DNA of 10,078 nucleotides from Spirochaetales bacterium (GTDB lineage: Bacteria; Spirochaetota; Spirochaetia; ARS1246), in assembly GCA_018644745.1 (NCBI GenBank), contig JABGPX010000354.1:1-10078 (forward strand), written 5' to 3'. This document shows, piece after piece, positions 1 through 6,529 of the stretch. Under the pieces are notes generated by a model that ran no database searches, had not been told where the DNA came from, and was given only the letters and a program-made list of their open reading frames with translations. Made by a program: the position numbers and the translations under genes. How positions within the stretch are numbered: the stretch's first letter is position 1; each line of letters starts with the position of its first letter.

Positions 1-469
1 GATAGAGAAGCACCTGTTTCGGCATGAGGATACCGCGGGCGATTTCGCTCGCCTGCTCATCTACCCGCTGCCCGAGAAGCTGCTGCATTACGAAACCGGT
101 CCCCAGAAGAACCGGGAGAAAAAAAGATGCCCGGAAAAACCCCTTGAACCGTATGTCCCGGTTCAGCAGCAGCGCGATAAACAGCGAAAATACCAGGATT
201 AGCGGCATGTTGATTAATGTCTGACTCACTACTTCGACGAACATCGGCAGAAACTCTATATCCCAAATAAAGGCTCTGGCGTAGTTGGCAAGGCCGATGA
301 AACGCATCTTAAAACCGACAAAGGTCGTGATTTCGCTGAAGGAAAGACGGACAGACTGCAGGATTGGTAAAATAAAAAACATCGCCGCGCCAATGAACCA
401 GGGAGTGAGGAAAAAGAATGCTTCAGCAGTTTTACGCCGCTCGATAGTAAACGTTCGTTGTCGCTTCAT
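1..469 (-). CDS. Sugar ABC transporter permease, MalF/UgpA/LplB type, N-terminal part (runs off the window)
   Basis: This is the inner-membrane channel subunit of a binding-protein-dependent carbohydrate importer. I translated the frame by hand from the ATG at 469; it is open for 156 codons to the window edge. After a basic N-terminus (MKRQRTFTIERRK) come a first membrane segment at about residues 17-37 (AFFFLTPWFIGAAMFF), the family signature LSFSE at about 43-47 and FIGLANYARAF at 57-67, then membrane segments at about 86-103 and 111-130 with the usual LLLNRDIRFKGFFRASFFLP pattern between them. The EAA loop that contacts the ATPase lies in the missing C-terminus. The ATG overlaps the stop codon of the DUF5696 gene (ATGA), and GGGGA sits upstream as a ribosome site. 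The solute-binding protein four genes upstream is the likely partner. A second permease is expected beyond base 1. The class is clear; the substrate is not. Confidence 0.93.
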   Translation of the reverse strand, partial: MKRQRTFTIERRKTAEAFFFLTPWFIGAAMFFILPILQSVRLSFSEITTFVGFKMRFIGLANYARAFIWDIEFLPMFVEVVSQTLINMPLILVFSLFIALLLNRDIRFKGFFRASFFLPVLLGTGFVMQQLLGQRVDEQASEIARGILMPKQVLLY

Positions 470-2583
470 TCCAGGTCCCCGTTTGCCACCGCGTAATCCA
501 TTGGACCGACACGAATACCCTCGACTAACACCGCTTCCTCGCCGTAATTCACATACACTCGCGCGCCGTTGCCGTACGTTACTCTCACGACCTGTTGATC
601 CAGACGGCTGTGATCCACGATAAACTCAGTCAGCAAAGGTCTCATTGAGTTGTTGTACCTTGAGTAAAACTCCGCCGCTTTGTCTATCCAGTCGAGATAA
701 TTCGAGCTGAAAAGGATATTGTACGCCGTATATTTCAGAGGCTCCGGATCCCTGGCGGTAAGCAGGTAGAAAGGTATACAGCCATACTCTATCCATTGCA
801 GCGTCTGCCTCGGGTAATCGTATAGCAAATTCCCGGGATCACCCGAATAGAGGATCAGACCGTGAACAACCATCTGAAAGAACGGAACCGCTTCGGTAGT
901 TAAGAGATAGCCGGAATCCTCCATGGGTATGTAGACAATTCTGTCCGCGTATTTAAGGAGATAGGCGTTACCGCCTCCGACAGCGGTATATCCGAGTTCG
1001 GATTGGGTTTCTTCGAGCATTGTACTCCAGTAACCGGCGGCACCGCTTCGCGTCACCGGATATCGCCTATTGTAATCGCGGTACAGCCAATTACCTATTT
1101 GGCCGAAATCGACTCCCGCGACGCCGAGCCGCTTCGCCGCGGGTAGAAAGTCATCAGTATACCGCTCCCAGGAACGTATGGGATTGAACAGGTACACGTC
1201 TCTTAATTGGCTGGTAATCGCGATATCAAGCCTGTTGAATACGACATCCCTTCTAGTCGAAAATTTTGCCGCCGCTTTTCGAAGAATCATGAAATCGTCT
1301 CTGAGGAAAAGCGTGTCTCCGGCCGACGCCGCATACGATGCTAGGTTTTTCAGACCTTTTATACCCCCGATATCCCGGGCGGGAGGGAAATGGACGGGAG
1401 GACTCCCGTAACCTTTTTTTGTCCAGCCGTGAAGGCCGATATGTATGTTCTCGATACCCCTGTTATGAAACTCCTCCAGGATATCCTGAGCCTCCTGGAA
1501 GGAGGTCATATTAACATACCGGTCCAGGAACAGCCGGTCTTCTTTGACTCGCATGAAGAGATTCAGGCCTAAGGGCGCATCAGGCCCTATATCGCCGGAA
1601 TCCGCAAGCGTACCGTTTGTTAGAAAGAACTCCCTCACGGCGTTCGCCATGCCGCTGTAGCTCGCCTGCGAGTCCGAGAGGAAGAGATACGTTACGCCAC
1701 GATTTTCAAATGAAATTTCCGGCTCCACCTTGGGAACTTCGACCATATTCGGACCCAGGTAGGTGAAAATCCTGCGGTAGGTGAATTCGGCTGCAATCCG
1801 GTTAAGGCGGGTAAGATGCCCGCTTGGGGAGAGGTGTATCGAGGCGTCGTGTTCACCCTCGTCGATTACCGCGACGAAAGCCGCGCCACGGCGCTTCATG
1901 CCGAACACCGGCAGATGAGCCTGCTCCAAATGCTGTGTCTCGAGCCAAAGGTCAAGATTCGTGAGGTCGGTGCCGTATACATTCCAGGAGAGCTCTTTTC
2001 TGGGACGGTACGTCTCCTCGCGGAATCTGTAAAGCGCGCCGCTTCCATCAGGGTAAAGTATATAACCGTCCTCTGAATTGGGTGCGGCGCCGAGGAAGGG
2101 AAGTACCCTGATTTTGGTAATGCCGAAGTTTGCCTCTTCCCGGATCTCAGACACGGGAATGGATACACGCAGGGCGTCGTCGATCAGCGTTATTACAACA
2201 CCGAAACTGATAGCCAATTCCTCGAAAAAATAGGTAATGTGCAGTCCCTGCGGGATAGGCTCTATATCCAATACGGCCCCGGCAGTTACGGGATTGGCAA
2301 TCATTATCTCGGTGAAGTTGGTATATATCATATTAACGAGTGAACGCATGCTACCCTTCCACAGCCTGTTTGTTTTCTCGACAATAGGATCGTCTATGTC
2401 GTAGCTCGAATTCCAGGTATAACCGGAGCGCTTGTCATGGATCAGTATCGACGCGTCTTCCTTCAGATAATAGAGATCGAGATTATTCGATTGCACGGCG
2501 ACCGTATAACCATCCGGTATTTCGGCTGCCGCCCCATCGACTATAAGAAAACAGAACAGCAGTAGTAGCAATGCTTTTCTCAT
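466..2583 (-). CDS. DUF5696-family secreted protein with a TIM-barrel-like central region
   Basis: A 705-residue protein of unknown function that I assign to the DUF5696 family from its overall pattern and its neighbours. It starts with a signal peptide (MRKALLLLLFCFLIVDGAAA, probable cleavage before EIPDG). The Cys is preceded by Phe, so this is not a good lipobox, and the mature protein should be exported. Residues about 20-330 look beta-rich. From about residue 340 the pattern resembles a glycosidase-like TIM barrel: GWTKKGYGSP at about 386-395, PPARDIGGIKGLKNLA, FLRDDF, and VDFGQIGNWLYRDYN with Asp492. A conserved-looking GGGNAYLL follows, then EDSGYLLTTEAVPFF. The last 60 or so residues look like a small beta domain. 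The ATG overlaps the YIP1 stop (TAATG), and the stop overlaps the permease start, so it is embedded in the transporter operon. A glycan-binding or glycan-cleaving role is possible but unproven. Confidence 0.85.
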   Translation of the reverse strand: MRKALLLLLFCFLIVDGAAAEIPDGYTVAVQSNNLDLYYLKEDASILIHDKRSGYTWNSSYDIDDPIVEKTNRLWKGSMRSLVNMIYTNFTEIMIANPVTAGAVLDIEPIPQGLHITYFFEELAISFGVVITLIDDALRVSIPVSEIREEANFGITKIRVLPFLGAAPNSEDGYILYPDGSGALYRFREETYRPRKELSWNVYGTDLTNLDLWLETQHLEQAHLPVFGMKRRGAAFVAVIDEGEHDASIHLSPSGHLTRLNRIAAEFTYRRIFTYLGPNMVEVPKVEPEISFENRGVTYLFLSDSQASYSGMANAVREFFLTNGTLADSGDIGPDAPLGLNLFMRVKEDRLFLDRYVNMTSFQEAQDILEEFHNRGIENIHIGLHGWTKKGYGSPPVHFPPARDIGGIKGLKNLASYAASAGDTLFLRDDFMILRKAAAKFSTRRDVVFNRLDIAITSQLRDVYLFNPIRSWERYTDDFLPAAKRLGVAGVDFGQIGNWLYRDYNRRYPVTRSGAAGYWSTMLEETQSELGYTAVGGGNAYLLKYADRIVYIPMEDSGYLLTTEAVPFFQMVVHGLILYSGDPGNLLYDYPRQTLQWIEYGCIPFYLLTARDPEPLKYTAYNILFSSNYLDWIDKAAEFYSRYNNSMRPLLTEFIVDHSRLDQQVVRVTYGNGARVYVNYGEEAVLVEGIRVGPMDYAVANGDLE

Positions 2584-3209
2584 TATCGTTCCAGGTAGAG
2601 CATCTTAAGCTCAAGAGCAAATCGCGAGATAAACGAGTAGAGCTGCCCGGTTAAGGCGTACGCCAGGAGGAGTACCGCCCAGAGGAGAAGCATACCGATG
2701 ATGCTTAATACGCATATCCAGATTGTTTTCACGATAGTGTAGTCGTTGAGCACCATCACGGCGTAAAACAGCAACCCGCCTACCCACGTCAATATCAGCG
2801 TCTGCAGCGCGACAAAAAAAGCTTCTTCACCGGCACCGAGGGCCCGCGAGACAAGAGCGAGAGGGATGGTAAGCACGACATACGGAAGCATGGCAAACAC
2901 CGACGCTTTGAGAGTCTGCCTCGGCATCACTTCGCCGCCGAAAATTGAGGTAACCGCAGAATTTGCCACCACCCAGGTGAGAAGGGGTATGACCATCCGA
3001 ACGACTTCCAGCAGCAAATTGGAGTCCCTGGGTTTGAGCGCAGCGAGGGGGAAGTGGGTAGTATAAATAAATGCTATTCTTACCAGAACAACGGAAACCA
3101 GCATAGCGATATCGCCGAGATATCCGGTTCGCGACCGTTCTATTTTCAAGGCGACGAACGCCTGCCGAGGATAAAATAGAAGGGCAAGCGCAAACTTCAG
3201 TTCAACCAT
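2583..3209 (-). CDS. YIP1-family polytopic membrane protein
   Basis: A 208-residue integral membrane protein resembling the YIP1 family, whose bacterial members have no settled function. The N-terminus (MVELKFALALLFYPRQAF) carries the family-typical short amphipathic stretch with a YPRQAF motif. About five hydrophobic segments follow, at roughly residues 33-52, 68-88, 104-123, 131-152 and 162-188, and the C-terminus is short and charged (LELKMLYLER). The ATG directly follows the TAG stop of the NHL gene, with AGGGAG as ribosome site inside the end of that gene. Its own TAA overlaps the next ATG by one base. Such tight packing between a binding-protein gene and permease genes suggests it works in the same envelope complex, perhaps holding the NHL and DUF5696 proteins at the membrane. 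That role is inference. Confidence 0.8.
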   Translation of the reverse strand: MVELKFALALLFYPRQAFVALKIERSRTGYLGDIAMLVSVVLVRIAFIYTTHFPLAALKPRDSNLLLEVVRMVIPLLTWVVANSAVTSIFGGEVMPRQTLKASVFAMLPYVVLTIPLALVSRALGAGEEAFFVALQTLILTWVGGLLFYAVMVLNDYTIVKTIWICVLSIIGMLLLWAVLLLAYALTGQLYSFISRFALELKMLYLER

Positions 3210-4634
3210 CTATTCTCCCTGCCACTCGTGGTAGAGGTTGTCGGCCGCGGCGGCGGCGCGTCTGCGCAATCGGGTGATAGCCCAGGATAGTCCGAAAATT
3301 GCGACTGCGAACACGAGAACGACAAGAAAGAAGTACTTCCGAAACAATCCATGCCGGTGTTCCTCGAACGCGGCGGTATACCCGTCCTGGTCGTCGGCTT
3401 TGAGGTAAGCGGTCATGGATGTTTCGTACTGATCGGCCTTTAGGAGAGCTTTACCGATTCCTTTATGCGCCAGAGCGTAATTCGAACAGATAGAGAGCAC
3501 CTCCCGCCAGACTTCGAGGGCTTCCTCGTACTCTCCACGGCTGTAAAAATCAACCGCTCTATGCACCACCTGGATAAACCTTGTAGGTTTGAAAACCGTA
3601 ATATTTTTAAGATTTGCATCTAAAACGTAGAGGTACCCTTTCGAATCTATCTCCAGACTCGTTGGAAGGCTGAACATACCCTTCAAGTCACCAATTCCAC
3701 CGAAAACCGTGAGGTTGTTTCCTTCCTGATCGTATTGGTAGATTTTCCCACTCCTCTGCTCGAGCACGTAAATGACGCCTAACGGATCGACGGCGATATC
3801 GACGAAATGAGGCAATTGAACCACTCCGAATTCGTCAATGATACGCTCGCCGTAAAAAATGCCGGAGGGATATATGTTTTCCCCCACCGAATTAATTTTC
3901 CTAATCTGATCTTCTTCTTTCTTCACTACAGCAGCATAGATCATCCCATTTGCATCGATAACGAAATTCGAGTAAGGAGGCGGTTGGCGCTTAGCCAGTC
4001 GATCCTTCTGCTCCCCCGTCGCAAAAGAACTCACTATCCATGCACCGAGGTTAAAATCGAGATGGCTTGCTCCAACTAAACCGCGAAAAGCGTTTCTTGC
4101 GTCCATCGTCAGAAAGGCCTGGCTTTTCAGCACGTGCATGATACCGGTGTTGTTGATGTAAATTTTCATCGGGTCGAAGGTGAATGTTTCGCCGAGGAGT
4201 TTCGTCTCAGGCGCGGTAAATTCCTCAACAAAATCGCCATTCGGCGAGAGATGGAGAATTCGTTCATTCCCGGTGTCGGCAATAAAAAGGTCTCCGTCGG
4301 AGTGCACGTATACTCCCCTCGGATTATTCAGCCCCCCTGTATCTTCGGCGGTAAAGACATTCAGGGCTCGGCCGTGCAAATCGAGTTTTACGATTCGGTC
4401 GTTCCCCCGGTCGGCAACGTAGAGTATATCGCTGTTATCGATGAAAAGGTCGTCTGGTTCGCGTAAGAATCCGGCTTGCGGACCCATATCCTCAATCACC
4501 CGCTCTACGACGTAGGTGACAGGTATCGGCACTATAAGCTCTTCTTCTAATACATAGTGGATGTCGACGGAACATACCAATCGCGGAGAGATGCACAAGA
4601 GCGAAATAAATATGGCAGATACTCGTCTCGGCAC
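3210..4634 (-). CDS. NHL-repeat beta-propeller protein with TPR-like segment and C-terminal membrane anchor
   Basis: A 474-residue protein. The start is GTG at 4634: an ATG at 4639 is out of frame, the frame closes upstream at TAA around 4674, and GAGGA lies about 8 bases ahead of the GTG. Residues 1-22 form a signal peptide (MPRRVSAIFISLLCISPRLV then CS). About six NHL blades follow, for example DLFIDNSDILYVADRGNDRI, GVYVHSDGDLFIADTGNERI, DIAVDPLGVIYVLEQRSGKI and SLEIDSKGYLYVLDANLKNI. From about residue 355 there are TPR-like helices (YSRGEYEEALEVWREVL, ALAHKGIGKALLKADQYETS). A single membrane helix at about 432-453 precedes an Arg-rich cytoplasmic tail (RLRRRAAAAADNLYHEWQGE). Predicted topology is propeller outside and tail inside. 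NHL propellers bind proteins, RNA or glycans, so this may be a scaffold or ligand sensor for the transporter. Domain assignment is firm; the role is inference. Confidence 0.87.
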   Translation of the reverse strand: MPRRVSAIFISLLCISPRLVCSVDIHYVLEEELIVPIPVTYVVERVIEDMGPQAGFLREPDDLFIDNSDILYVADRGNDRIVKLDLHGRALNVFTAEDTGGLNNPRGVYVHSDGDLFIADTGNERILHLSPNGDFVEEFTAPETKLLGETFTFDPMKIYINNTGIMHVLKSQAFLTMDARNAFRGLVGASHLDFNLGAWIVSSFATGEQKDRLAKRQPPPYSNFVIDANGMIYAAVVKKEEDQIRKINSVGENIYPSGIFYGERIIDEFGVVQLPHFVDIAVDPLGVIYVLEQRSGKIYQYDQEGNNLTVFGGIGDLKGMFSLPTSLEIDSKGYLYVLDANLKNITVFKPTRFIQVVHRAVDFYSRGEYEEALEVWREVLSICSNYALAHKGIGKALLKADQYETSMTAYLKADDQDGYTAAFEEHRHGLFRKYFFLVVLVFAVAIFGLSWAITRLRRRAAAAADNLYHEWQGE

Positions 4635-4686
4635 CGCATCAGTCCTCGTTCCGATAATAGAAGTTTGTGTGGTTTAATGATAGATC

Positions 4687-4721
4687 AAAACGGAGACAGA
4701 CGGCAATGCCGCCTGTCTCCG
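4687..4721 (-). terminator. Stem-loop with T-run after the solute-binding protein gene
   Basis: Positions 4691-4721 hold a near-perfect inverted repeat: arms CGGAGACAG and CTGTCTCCG enclose an inner CGGC-AAT-GCCG helix, with one mismatched base pair between the two. Read on the minus strand, the hairpin is followed at once by TTTTG. It starts 26 bases past the stop of the solute-binding protein gene. The T-run is short, so partial termination is likely, giving high binding-protein expression and lower read-through into the NHL, YIP1, DUF5696 and permease genes. The hairpin could also act as a 3' stabiliser of the binding-protein message. Confidence 0.8.
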
Positions 4722-4747
4722 AAATAACGGCTCGTATGAATATACGC

Positions 4748-6367
4748 CTAGCCGCTGATATAAGCGTCGTAGGCCTTCTGATAGGCGGCCATCATTTTAT
4801 CCAAGCCCATCTTTTTCAGGTCAGCGATGAACTGATCCCAATCCTGTTCGATACCGCCTTCGACGATCCACTTCTTCTCCATCGTCTGTACATGGGCGGC
4901 GACGTCGGGGAGCGTGCTGTCGATTACTTCCTGCTGTTCGGGAAGCAGCCAGGTGTAAGGATGAAAAATCTCCTCCCCGGGCACGATGTAATCTTCGTAG
5001 TACGTCGAATAGTTGTAGTTCTGCAGTTCAATACCCTCATCAATCACCTTGGCCATGTGTGATGCGGTGTGGCTGTACGGCAGGTAATTTCGCGGCGTAA
5101 AATCACCTCTCCACGAAGCGATGGGAGTATAGTCTTCCGGGCTTTCGAGTCTCATGATCCTTCCATCAGCCTGCTTTTCGATGTGGGTTCCGTAAGGGCC
5201 GAATTCGAGTATTATCGGTAGTTCACCTTCGTTCAGGTAATCCGCCCATCGAATGGATACCTCGGGATACTTATTTGCATTCGTGATCTCGAAGTACAGA
5301 TCTTTCGCCACACCGGTCAGATCCCGTCGCCATGCCCGTATACCCGTAGGTCCTACCAGGGGTTTCATCGGGACAAAATCGTCTTTGTTCTTGCCTCCGC
5401 CGAATGCCGTAAAGGCTCCCACGACAGCCGGTTTCGCATTTGTTTTACCCTTCCAGTCTTTGAGGACGTGATCCATGGAATCGGGATCGATGAGTCCGTC
5501 CCGGTAGAGTTTGTGGAGCCATTCGATACCTGCGCGCCACTCCATCCTCGTCGGCTCCAGCACGACTTTGCCGTCGATAATTGCGAGTCCAACGCCTTTT
5601 CGGTCGCTATTGCCGTAGGGATCTTTCACACCGAACGAAGCCATCAGCTCATATTGACTCCGTGAGGTGTTATCGTAGCGAAAGGTATAAGGGATCTCAT
5701 CGGCAAGACCGTTGCCGTTCGGATCGCCTTCTTTAAACGCCTTCAAGACATCGTAGAAATCGTCGGTGGTTTCCGGCGTTTCGAGCCCGAGATTGTCAAG
5801 CCATGTCTGATTGATCCAGAACATGTTGCGCATGTGCCTCCGAGGATATTCGTTCATCCACGGCAGAGAATAGATGTGGCCGTCGGGCGGGGTCGTTACC
5901 AGACGGCGGACAGCCGGATAATCAGTAAAGATCTTCTTGATGTTCGGTGCGTACTTGTCAATGAGGTCTTCCATAGGGATAAGAACCCCCTGCGGGCCAT
6001 AGGTGAGTATCTTGTCTCTTTTCAAACCCTGAGGACCGCTAAAGGCATCCGGCAGATCGTTGCTCGCGAACATCAAATTGATTTTATCTTCCTGCTCTTC
6101 GGGTACCAATTGAATCCACTCGATATCGACGTTGGTATCTTCCTCAATTTGCTGTAAGACCGCCATATCGTTCCAATCGACCATGTGAATATGCCGGACG
6201 ACGGATACACTGATGGTTACCGGCTCGTCGACAATCGGCAGCCCTGTGGCGTTAAAGTTGCTGGGAGTTGCCCCTTCCTGCTCACCCCCGCCGAACATCA
6301 ATCCGGCGGCAGCACACATAAACAGAATTAGCACCACGGTCTTGCGAAGACTCTTAATACTTATCAT
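4748..6367 (-). CDS. Extracellular solute-binding protein of a carbohydrate ABC importer (LplA-like)
   Basis: A 539-residue binding protein that should capture an oligosaccharide outside the inner membrane and deliver it to the permease pair. The frame is open 25 codons further upstream, but ATG 6367 is chosen because GAGGAGGAG ends three bases before it and the product then begins with a proper export signal (MISIKSLRKTVVLILFMCAA). The mature end, GGGEQEGATPS, resembles spirochaetal binding proteins. No convincing lipobox is visible (LFMC and no other Cys nearby), so cleavage by signal peptidase I or an atypical lipobox is possible. An EF-hand-like calcium loop, DPNGNGLADEIP at 215-226, is typical of LplA-type proteins, as are the N-lobe PDAFSGPQGL and PWMNEYPRRHMRNMFWINQTW patterns. 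Length fits the 500-560 residues usual for this subfamily. It is first in its operon, behind a strong promoter and ahead of a hairpin. No ATP-binding subunit is seen here; such systems often share a MsmK/UgpC-type ATPase encoded elsewhere. Substrate unknown. Confidence 0.92.
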   Translation of the reverse strand: MISIKSLRKTVVLILFMCAAAGLMFGGGEQEGATPSNFNATGLPIVDEPVTISVSVVRHIHMVDWNDMAVLQQIEEDTNVDIEWIQLVPEEQEDKINLMFASNDLPDAFSGPQGLKRDKILTYGPQGVLIPMEDLIDKYAPNIKKIFTDYPAVRRLVTTPPDGHIYSLPWMNEYPRRHMRNMFWINQTWLDNLGLETPETTDDFYDVLKAFKEGDPNGNGLADEIPYTFRYDNTSRSQYELMASFGVKDPYGNSDRKGVGLAIIDGKVVLEPTRMEWRAGIEWLHKLYRDGLIDPDSMDHVLKDWKGKTNAKPAVVGAFTAFGGGKNKDDFVPMKPLVGPTGIRAWRRDLTGVAKDLYFEITNANKYPEVSIRWADYLNEGELPIILEFGPYGTHIEKQADGRIMRLESPEDYTPIASWRGDFTPRNYLPYSHTASHMAKVIDEGIELQNYNYSTYYEDYIVPGEEIFHPYTWLLPEQQEVIDSTLPDVAAHVQTMEKKWIVEGGIEQDWDQFIADLKKMGLDKMMAAYQKAYDAYISG

Positions 6368-6370
6368 ACG

Positions 6371-6379
6371 CTCCTCCTC
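6371..6379 (-). promoter_or_regulatory. Strong Shine-Dalgarno sequence that fixes the binding-protein start
   Basis: The minus strand reads GAGGAGGAG, then CGT, then ATG at 6367. This purine-rich site favours the internal ATG over the longer in-frame start at 6442, which lies inside the promoter -35 box and so cannot be on the message from that promoter. Confidence 0.85.
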
Positions 6380-6386
6380 GTTTTCG

Positions 6387-6412
6387 TCCGTAAATACGGA
6401 ACCATTCCGGAA
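6387..6412. promoter_or_regulatory. Candidate operator: palindromic half-sites at the start of the leftward transcript
   Basis: TCCGTA-AA-TACGGA (6387-6400) is a perfect 6+6 inverted repeat, followed five bases later by TCCGGA inside the palindrome TTCCGGAA (6405-6412). The cluster spans roughly -5 to +20 of the predicted leftward transcript, a usual place for a repressor site or a small 5' hairpin. No regulator gene is in the window, so the binding factor is unknown. Confidence 0.4.
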
Positions 6413-6413
6413 A

Positions 6414-6442
6414 ATCATACCACGTGAGCATATCGATGTCAA
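6414..6442 (-). promoter_or_regulatory. Near-consensus sigma-70 promoter for the transporter operon
   Basis: On the minus strand TTGACA (6442-6437) is separated by exactly 17 bases from TATGAT (6419-6414). The -35 is a perfect consensus match and the -10 has one mismatch. Transcription should start near 6407, giving a leader of about 40 bases before the binding-protein ATG at 6367. This predicts strong basal activity unless repressed. Confidence 0.8.
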
Positions 6443-6479
6443 TTTTAATAATCCGCTGAATGCTGGTGGACGACGGTTG

Positions 6480-6488
6480 TGCTATGAT
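6480..6488 (+). promoter_or_regulatory. Candidate extended -10 promoter for the rightward genes
   Basis: TGC-TATGAT at 6480-6488 is an extended -10 element, with the start point expected near 6495 and the first ATG at 6530. No good -35 box lies 16-18 bases upstream, which fits an extended -10 promoter or one needing an activator. AAGCG (6503-6507) and CGCTT (6514-6518) form a short inverted repeat in the leader that could be a control site. Confidence 0.45.
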
Positions 6489-6529
6489 ATCTCTAACATA
6501 CGAAGCGAATCGGCGCTTTTGGAGGTTAT

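Noticed and set aside
285..623. 112-codon plus-strand open frame at the left end
   Set aside because: It is antisense to the permease and DUF5696 genes, both supported by membrane segments and overlapping start/stop codons.
3240..3262. GC-rich run encoding an alanine/arginine stretch near the end of the NHL gene, as a possible repeat or frameshift site
   Set aside because: The frame continues cleanly to a stop that abuts the next start, and a basic tail after a membrane helix is normal.
4635..4690. Possible promoter for the NHL gene (TATTAT around 4654-4659)
   Set aside because: No -35-like element was found at 16-18 bases; TTGATC is 23 bases away. Read-through from the upstream operon explains expression more simply.
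6368..6442. Upstream extension of the solute-binding protein by 25 residues
   Set aside because: It would start inside the promoter -35 box, bury the signal peptide behind a charged stretch and ignore the strong GAGGAGGAG site.
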